From Hysterangium stoloniferum (lineage: Eukaryota > Basidiomycota > Agaricomycetes > Hysterangiales > Hysterangiaceae), in NCBI GenBank assembly GCA_015178975.1, contig WHVD01000002.1, positions 1,950,537 to 2,014,536 on the forward strand: a stretch of 64,000 bases of DNA, read 5' to 3'. Under the pieces are notes generated by a model. It was not told the origin of the DNA and did no database searches. It saw only the letters and a list, made by a program, of their open reading frames with translations. The position numbers and the translations under genes were made by a program. Each line of letters starts with the position of its first letter. Within the stretch, counting starts at the first letter, position 1. Positions 59,015 to 64,000 of this stretch are shown one piece after another.

Positions 59015-60017
59015 TTTTACCACATCTTGTATTTTTCTGTCATATACGAACAAGGGAACATAGAGGAATATGTATCTGATAGGTAGGTAGCCCACCTAGT
59101 AGGTATAACTTTGAAGTAGTGTTTAGATATCGGCCGTTGGAGTCGGCGCATTGGAAAGGGAGTCGGCCTGAGAGGACAGAAACTCGGAGAAAGTGGGCAT
59201 GATTCAAGCTTGATTGGTATCTTGTCTCTAGCTCACGTTTAGAATGTAACAATCCATGATCAGAGGTAAACTTTGGACATCGTTCAAAGAAACTGTCTGT
59301 TCAATGAGATACCAACACCCCTTGTTTTAAAGACAAGAGGCTGTCGGGTGGCTTAACCTTTATACAACTGGATGACAATTCATAGGATCTCCATTAACAG
59401 CACTCTCTGATCATGTCATGACTGTGTGAACTGCAGTGAGGCTCCCTCAGCCTCTCTCTGTTCCTCCCAGTCCTGGTGGGAGTGTCTTTAATCAGGCTCC
59501 TTCCCATCACAGTTCACATCATTTGTGTAAGGGGGCAGTCAAGTCCTTGCATTGTCAGTTTTGGTATTGTTTCTCATTGATATTCTTTAACCCATTTCCA
59601 ATTATTTACAGTCTCAACTCCACCTCTGGGGTCATCAGCTCTTTCATAAATTCCCCTGACTAGTTTAACCTTTAGAATTTCCAGAGCCCCCAGGGTTTCC
59701 AAATTTAGCATAGCATATTCTCAGATCCCCTGTATTCCCTGACCCTTTCACTTTGCATATTCCCAGACTCCTGGGGTTTCCCGCAGCTCTCTGTGAAATT
59801 GGACCTAGCAATCATGTGAGGGCACAGCACACAAGCTGAACCCAAGTCATACCTATTCTCCAAACATCCACAGGTTTTCCCTGGATGCCTGCCAGGAAGG
59901 CCTAAGCTGAACAAGAACTTCAAAAATCACCATAAAGAAAGTTAAAAAATAGCCAAGAATAGGATCCAATGGCCCTGTTAAGTTGTGTGCCAGGAGGTCA
60001 GAAATCCAATGGGGTCT
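59015..60017. other. Intergenic and degenerate LTR-like sequence
   Basis: No gene is seen. The segment 59690-59910 has the family-1 3' block in degraded form (TGAAATTGGACCTAGC, GAGGGCACAGCACACAAGC), so it is an old related LTR. Confidence 0.45.
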
Positions 60018-60661
60018 TGTGAAGAGTGGTGGATTCTGACCACTCAATATACGAAGAATAGTGTTTATTCAACTACTATTAGAGAGTATTGACCGTCAGT
60101 ACAATACTATAGACTACTAGACTGTTAGTACTAGTATAAGAATGCACTGCACGCCTCAAGAGCAACTGTATAGTTGCTCGTGATGGCTTAGAACAGTAAG
60201 ATAATGAGTTGACCTTTTACGGTACAACTAGTAGCTAGAAATAAGTAAGATACTCAGCTAAAGACTGAGTGTCTAGGATAGAGTAATAGTAGCGTGAGTC
60301 GACTACGGTGTCGACGAGCGCAAAGTCTTGAAAGCGGAACTCGACCTTAGCGGTTCGAGTCCAAAAGGCTATTAGTAGACTAGAGAATGCTACCCTTATG
60401 GTAGCTGAGATACTACCCTTGACACCTCTCGCTATTCGACGTCTAAGTCGTTACGAGGTGGTGTCTGCTGGGTAAAAGTTGTCTGTCTCTTTTGGCGCCG
60501 AGAGCGCCCATAGGTATACACAAAGCTTCGAACTACAAAATCAAGGTGTGCTCGAAATATAGAAAGAATATAAAGAAAGAAAATAAAAGGTAAATAATAA
60601 AGTACTATAATCCAGTTATTATTCCTTAGTCCAGGTATGCATATATGCATACCCTTTACAG
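60018..60661 (-). repeat. 3' LTR of the right-hand chromovirus (family 2-related)
   Basis: 644 bp; the minus strand starts TGTAAAGGGTATGCAT and ends CCACTCTTCACA. Its end matches the family-2 LTR end (TGTGAAGAGTGGTGGA on the plus strand), but the interior differs, so it is a sister family. A polypurine tract (ACTGGGGGGCAC, 60662-60673 minus) lies directly upstream, which fixes this as the 3' LTR. Confidence 0.8.
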
Positions 60662-60685
60662 TGCCCCCCAGTTCAAAGGGATGTG

Positions 60686-62731
60686 CTATACTAGGTGTCG
60701 AAGAGCATCTGGGACGCCGCCCCAAGCTTCCTGTGAGGATCCCCCAAGGTCCAAAATGAGGTTTCCCCATCGTTCCCTTTTTACTCTGAAGGATTCAGCT
60801 ATCCTCGCCCGAGTCAAATCACTAGGATTCCTGTACAAGGAGTCGGCCCATCGTCTGTAGGCTTTCTCTCTACAACGAACGACTGCGCAGATACTAACTG
60901 GCGGAGCGGAAATCCGCGCGAGAAGAGGAGCATTGGGGAGGGGAAAAGAAGACGCGGGCAGTAGGGCAGGAACGTGTGGCTGCATGGTGGTCTCTGTGGG
61001 AGGCGTCAGGACGAGGGCCTCAAGTAAATCTACTAAGCCAGCAATAGAGAGGACATTCGCTGAGTCTGGGGGCAGACGGTGAAGCTCCACTATGATGTGC
61101 CGGAACATAGAGAGTTTAATCTCCTGTGCTGCTCGTGCAAAGTTCTTCCCCTCTGCAAGATCCTCGAAGGAGAGATAGAAATCCTCCATTATCTCCGACA
61201 ATGGAGCCAGACCACGACAACCCTTGAGGCTCCCTTGAAGGACCGGTTGTTGAAGTACCGGTATGAGCTCTGATAGCACCCTTCTGACAGGAAACTGTTC
61301 GGAAGGGTAGTTGACAGCTACTCGCATCCAGAAAGTTGTGGATACGGGCTCAGTGAGGGGAACCGGGCTGTCAAGGACGGGAATAGGGGATTGTTCTCGG
61401 GGAGGGGTGGTGGCTTTCTGCATCTCCTTCACCTTTCTACTTGTCAGGGGATCGATGACGTCCGGTGTAGGGGGGTCCAAATCGACATCCATTCGCTCTG
61501 GTGGAAGGTCCTGGATAGGGCTACCCAAGGACACGCAATATGAATATGGAGAGTCGGGAGGGATACCCGGTGACGGCGGAAGTTGGGTCGGTACCGGTAT
61601 AGCTTTCGGGGAGGGAGAGAGACGAGGCGCCAGAATCGGGGAAGGTTCGCGTTGGGCTGAGGGAGTGTGTGTCGGGTGAAGGATGGGAGGGGGCCTTGAC
61701 ATCCCAAGTGAGGTTGGGACTGGTACAGCTTTTGAAGAGGGAGGTAAATGAGGCGTTAGAATCGGGGCTGAGGGAGTGTGTGTAGGGTGAATGATGGGGA
61801 GGGGCCTCGACGTTGGCGAGAGATGTGGGACCGGAATCGTGGAAGGTTCGCGTTCCAGTGACTGTTGACTAGGGCAGTGACCCCTCCATACTCTGGACGA
61901 CGGTCTCCGCGTTTGTCTTTGGTTGGGGTCGCTGGTTACGAAACGAACTTTAGACGGGAGAAGGAACCCTTCATGGCAATCCTCTCCCAGAGATCGGATG
62001 CTATACACGCCATTTCTGTTCTCATCCTCCTCCTCATCCTTGTCCGAGGAAAACTCAATTGGTCCCCTACGGTATCCCTTTTCTTGTTGGGGCAGCGTTT
62101 GACCGTCCCCTCGGGTAAGAACTATGCGTTGCAACTTAATGCGTCGAAGTAGCTCCCAGTCGTAAAAGATGGTACCCTCCTTCTCCTTCCAGCTCTTGGT
62201 TCCCGTCGTCCTAATACAAGGCGTCCCACCCTCGCTATCATCGGTCTCCGTGAAGTCGGCCCATTTCTCTCCCACGGGGGGAAGGATTGGCACGGAAGCT
62301 CTGTTTCCGCATTGCGCTCTGTACTCACGCCGCTGCCGCTTGGAGGGGACTCCTTCTCTTGCTCCCCTCACCTCCTGTTGACTTCTATACTCAGCACGCC
62401 TTTCTCTTTTGCGGGTGAGTCTCCTTGCATTGTGTTCTTCCATAAACATTTCCTGCTTCCGCATGCTAGCAGCGACTTCCTCAGATGACGGTCTGACGGA
62501 GGGGCCTAACGGCTTGCTCCAATCCGTACCGGTACTTTTCCCCGGCTCATCACTGAAGGAGAAAGTCGACAGGGGGGTTGAATTTTGGGTACCCCAATTG
62601 CTCTCGACATTGTCTGTACGAGGCATGCGGGTGATGAATCCCCCGCTGGTCGTGGATGTACTGGCTGTCGGGGCTCGCGGGACCTTTTTGAACTTAGGGA
62701 GGACTTGCTTGTTTTGTTGGAAAGGGAGCAT
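60686..62731 (-). CDS. Intact third ORF of the chromovirus, unknown function
   Basis: This uninterrupted frame of 681 codons lies on the same strand as pol, between pol and the 3' LTR; it ends about 13 bp from the polypurine tract. Residues 85-145 are strongly basic (RRLTRKRERRAEYR, SKRQRREYRAQ). Residues 200-250 are charged with an acidic run (SSDKDEEEDENRNG). Residues 290-440 are Pro/Ser-rich with repeated units (IIHPTHTPSAPILTPHL / ILHPTHTPSA). The C-terminal 190 residues look globular and helical (SEIMEDFYLSFEDLAEGKNFARAAQEI; RARIAESFRVKRERWGNLILDLGG). I see no signal peptide, membrane segment, zinc knuckle or gag core. It is not an obvious envelope. I do not recognise the family. Confidence 0.8.
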   Translation of the reverse strand: MLPFQQNKQVLPKFKKVPRAPTASTSTTSGGFITRMPRTDNVESNWGTQNSTPLSTFSFSDEPGKSTGTDWSKPLGPSVRPSSEEVAASMRKQEMFMEEHNARRLTRKRERRAEYRSQQEVRGAREGVPSKRQRREYRAQCGNRASVPILPPVGEKWADFTETDDSEGGTPCIRTTGTKSWKEKEGTIFYDWELLRRIKLQRIVLTRGDGQTLPQQEKGYRRGPIEFSSDKDEEEDENRNGVYSIRSLGEDCHEGFLLPSKVRFVTSDPNQRQTRRPSSRVWRGHCPSQQSLEREPSTIPVPHLSPTSRPLPIIHPTHTPSAPILTPHLPPSSKAVPVPTSLGMSRPPPILHPTHTPSAQREPSPILAPRLSPSPKAIPVPTQLPPSPGIPPDSPYSYCVSLGSPIQDLPPERMDVDLDPPTPDVIDPLTSRKVKEMQKATTPPREQSPIPVLDSPVPLTEPVSTTFWMRVAVNYPSEQFPVRRVLSELIPVLQQPVLQGSLKGCRGLAPLSEIMEDFYLSFEDLAEGKNFARAAQEIKLSMFRHIIVELHRLPPDSANVLSIAGLVDLLEALVLTPPTETTMQPHVPALLPASSFPLPNAPLLARISAPPVSICAVVRCREKAYRRWADSLYRNPSDLTRARIAESFRVKRERWGNLILDLGGSSQEAWGGVPDALRHLV

Positions 62732-63078
62732 TATAGCCCGATAAAAGTGGTGAAGTTGAAGATAGAGGGAAGGGCTGTAGATAGGTGAAGGACGTGGTGT
62801 GAAAGATAAAGAAAATTTATGCGAATTTACGTGTACTTTTTTTATATATATTGAATTGAAACTCCACTCGGTTGGTCGTTAAATAAAATTCATTAATTGT
62901 GGCTGGGTTTTGGGGAAATGTGTCCGCTGCCAATTAATGGTTGTCCCAATCGAACGAAGGGATAGAAAAATGAAAAAGAATAAAAGCCAATGAGATGGCT
63001 CACTGAATAACTGAGATATTTCTGAAAGGAAGTTACAAAAGAGAGGGAATAGATGATTCCTTGAGCGCATATATCCCG
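62732..63078. other. Spacer between pol and ORF3
   Basis: These 347 bp have no gene and no LTR-like end, so the two ORFs belong to one element. A TATATATA motif at 62831-62840 could serve a separate transcript for ORF3, but this is speculative. Confidence 0.4.
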
Positions 63079-64000
63079 TTAAATATTGAACAGCGCCTTG
63101 TATGCCCTCAGAAGTGCCGGAGCGTTTCTAAGGTCAGTGCTGCTTAACCACGAATCCTCCTCGGGTCCATAACCTTTCCAGCGCACCCTAAATAGCAGAC
63201 GATTTCGCTGTTTCCTATGTCCAACAATAGCTTCGACTTCATATTCTTCATGATCTGATTTCAGCTCTCTTAGGTTCTCAAGTTGGGGTCTCGGACCTAG
63301 CTTGGAAGGAGAGGGTTGATATTTCCGCAGATGATCCCGATTAATGACTGGATGCATAGGATACTCCAGGGGAATCTTAAGCCTAAATACTTGAGAGTTC
63401 AATTTCTCAAGGACCTCGAATGGTCCAATCCATCTTTGTATTAGTTTCCTCCCCGTTCCCTTGACTTCCACCAGTTCGAGGGAGTGGGGGTTCACCAATA
63501 CAAAGTCTCCCTCAGAGATATCTTCTACAGGTCTTTGCTTCTTGTTATACGCTCGTGCTTGAATCTCTTGGGCTCGAGCGATTGAATCCCGCGCCATCTG
63601 CCGATGATTTTCTAGCTCGAGGATCCATTGGTCGGCCATAGGGCTGTCTGATAGTTCTCTAGGAACTAGGGGCTCGTCACCTCCTAGGACTCGAGACATT
63701 CCTCTTGGGAGGTATCCCATTAATAAGAAGGCCGGGGCATAGTTTGTGGAACTGTGAACAGTCAAGTTGTATGCATGAACAACTACCTCAATCCACTGGG
63801 ACCAGCTTTCCTTAGCAGAGGCACAATAGGCTCGAAGCATCTGTTCTATGGTCGCATTCATATTCTCCGTTTGCCCATCCGTTTGAGGATGATGAGCCGA
63901 AGATACTGCAAGGGTGGTACCATAGATCTTACAGACTTCCCGCCAAAACCTGCAGGTCCATCTCTTATCCCGGTCACAGATTATTCGAGAGGCAGTCCGA
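63079..64000 (-). CDS. Chromovirus integrase C-terminus with chromodomain, runs off right edge
   Basis: The frame is open from the window edge to the stop at 63079. It holds the integrase core (CDRDKRWT with the second Asp, AHHPQTDGQTENMNATIEQMLRAYC with the Glu) and the C-terminal domain (YNKKQRPVEDISEGDFVLV, WIGPFEVLEKLNSQVFRLKIP). It ends with a chromodomain (YEVEAIVGHRKQRNRLLFRVRWKGYGPEEDSWLSSTDL). The intact frame suggests a young element. The start, protease and RT lie beyond the window. Confidence 0.95.
   Translation of the reverse strand, partial: RTASRIICDRDKRWTCRFWREVCKIYGTTLAVSSAHHPQTDGQTENMNATIEQMLRAYCASAKESWSQWIEVVVHAYNLTVHSSTNYAPAFLLMGYLPRGMSRVLGGDEPLVPRELSDSPMADQWILELENHRQMARDSIARAQEIQARAYNKKQRPVEDISEGDFVLVNPHSLELVEVKGTGRKLIQRWIGPFEVLEKLNSQVFRLKIPLEYPMHPVINRDHLRKYQPSPSKLGPRPQLENLRELKSDHEEYEVEAIVGHRKQRNRLLFRVRWKGYGPEEDSWLSSTDLRNAPALLRAYKALFNI

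Noticed and set aside
60340-60370. GGTTCGAGTCC resembling a tRNA B box
   Set aside because: No A box or cloverleaf can be drawn upstream, and the motif lies inside an LTR.
61079-61707. Frames antisense or shifted relative to the 681-codon ORF
   Set aside because: They are shadows of the long open frame and contain no motif.

Overview
The window looks like a repeat-rich stretch of an Agaricomycete (mushroom-forming basidiomycete) genome. The evidence is a set of genes with short 47-91 nt introns, Ty3/gypsy chromoviruses, Ty1/copia fragments and Tc1/mariner elements, and an NLR-type gene with TPR repeats. No bacterial or plasmid feature is present. The species cannot be named from the sequence alone.

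Left part (1 to about 46.7 kb): a nested graveyard of transposable elements. LTR family 1 (TGTTA...TAACA ends, about 0.45-1.1 kb) occurs at least nine times, as solo LTRs, as fragments, and attached to gag or pol. LTR family 2 (TGTGAGAGG...TTCACA, about 635 bp) bounds a gag-pol element at 7.0-13.6 kb that sits inside a solo family-1 LTR. It also occurs as a solo LTR at 32.5 kb with a perfect 5-bp target duplication. Two further chromoviruses lie at 28.4-33.5 kb and 39.5-46.7 kb. Tc1-like transposons occur at 4.5, 5.5, 20.9, 23.2 and 33.5 kb; only the 23.2 kb copy has an uninterrupted transposase and both inverted repeats. At 25.8-28.3 kb lies a broken NLR gene whose TPR units form a higher-order repeat of about 504 bp.

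Middle part (about 46.7 to 59.0 kb): a gene island, richer in CG dinucleotides and free of recognisable transposons. I built spliced models for a class A flavin monooxygenase (48.7-50.2 kb, minus), a Zn2Cys6 regulator (52.1-53.3 kb, minus), methylthioribose-1-phosphate isomerase Mri1 (54.1-55.6 kb, minus) and a class III PLP aminotransferase (57.1-59.0 kb, plus). A small 51-codon model lies at 48.1-48.3 kb. The regulator, monooxygenase and aminotransferase could form a small metabolic neighbourhood; Mri1 is a methionine-salvage housekeeping gene.

Right part (59.4 to 64 kb): the 3' half of a younger chromovirus on the minus strand. It has an open integrase-chromodomain frame that runs off the window, then an intact 681-codon ORF of unknown function between pol and the 3' LTR.

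The observations most worth following are: the intact third ORF of the right-hand chromovirus; a spliced antisense gene embedded between pol and the 3' end of the 40-46 kb chromovirus; a 12-nt self-priming match in LTR family 1; Tc1 ends whose terminal repeats are themselves bounded by inverted repeats; and the NLR repeat array.
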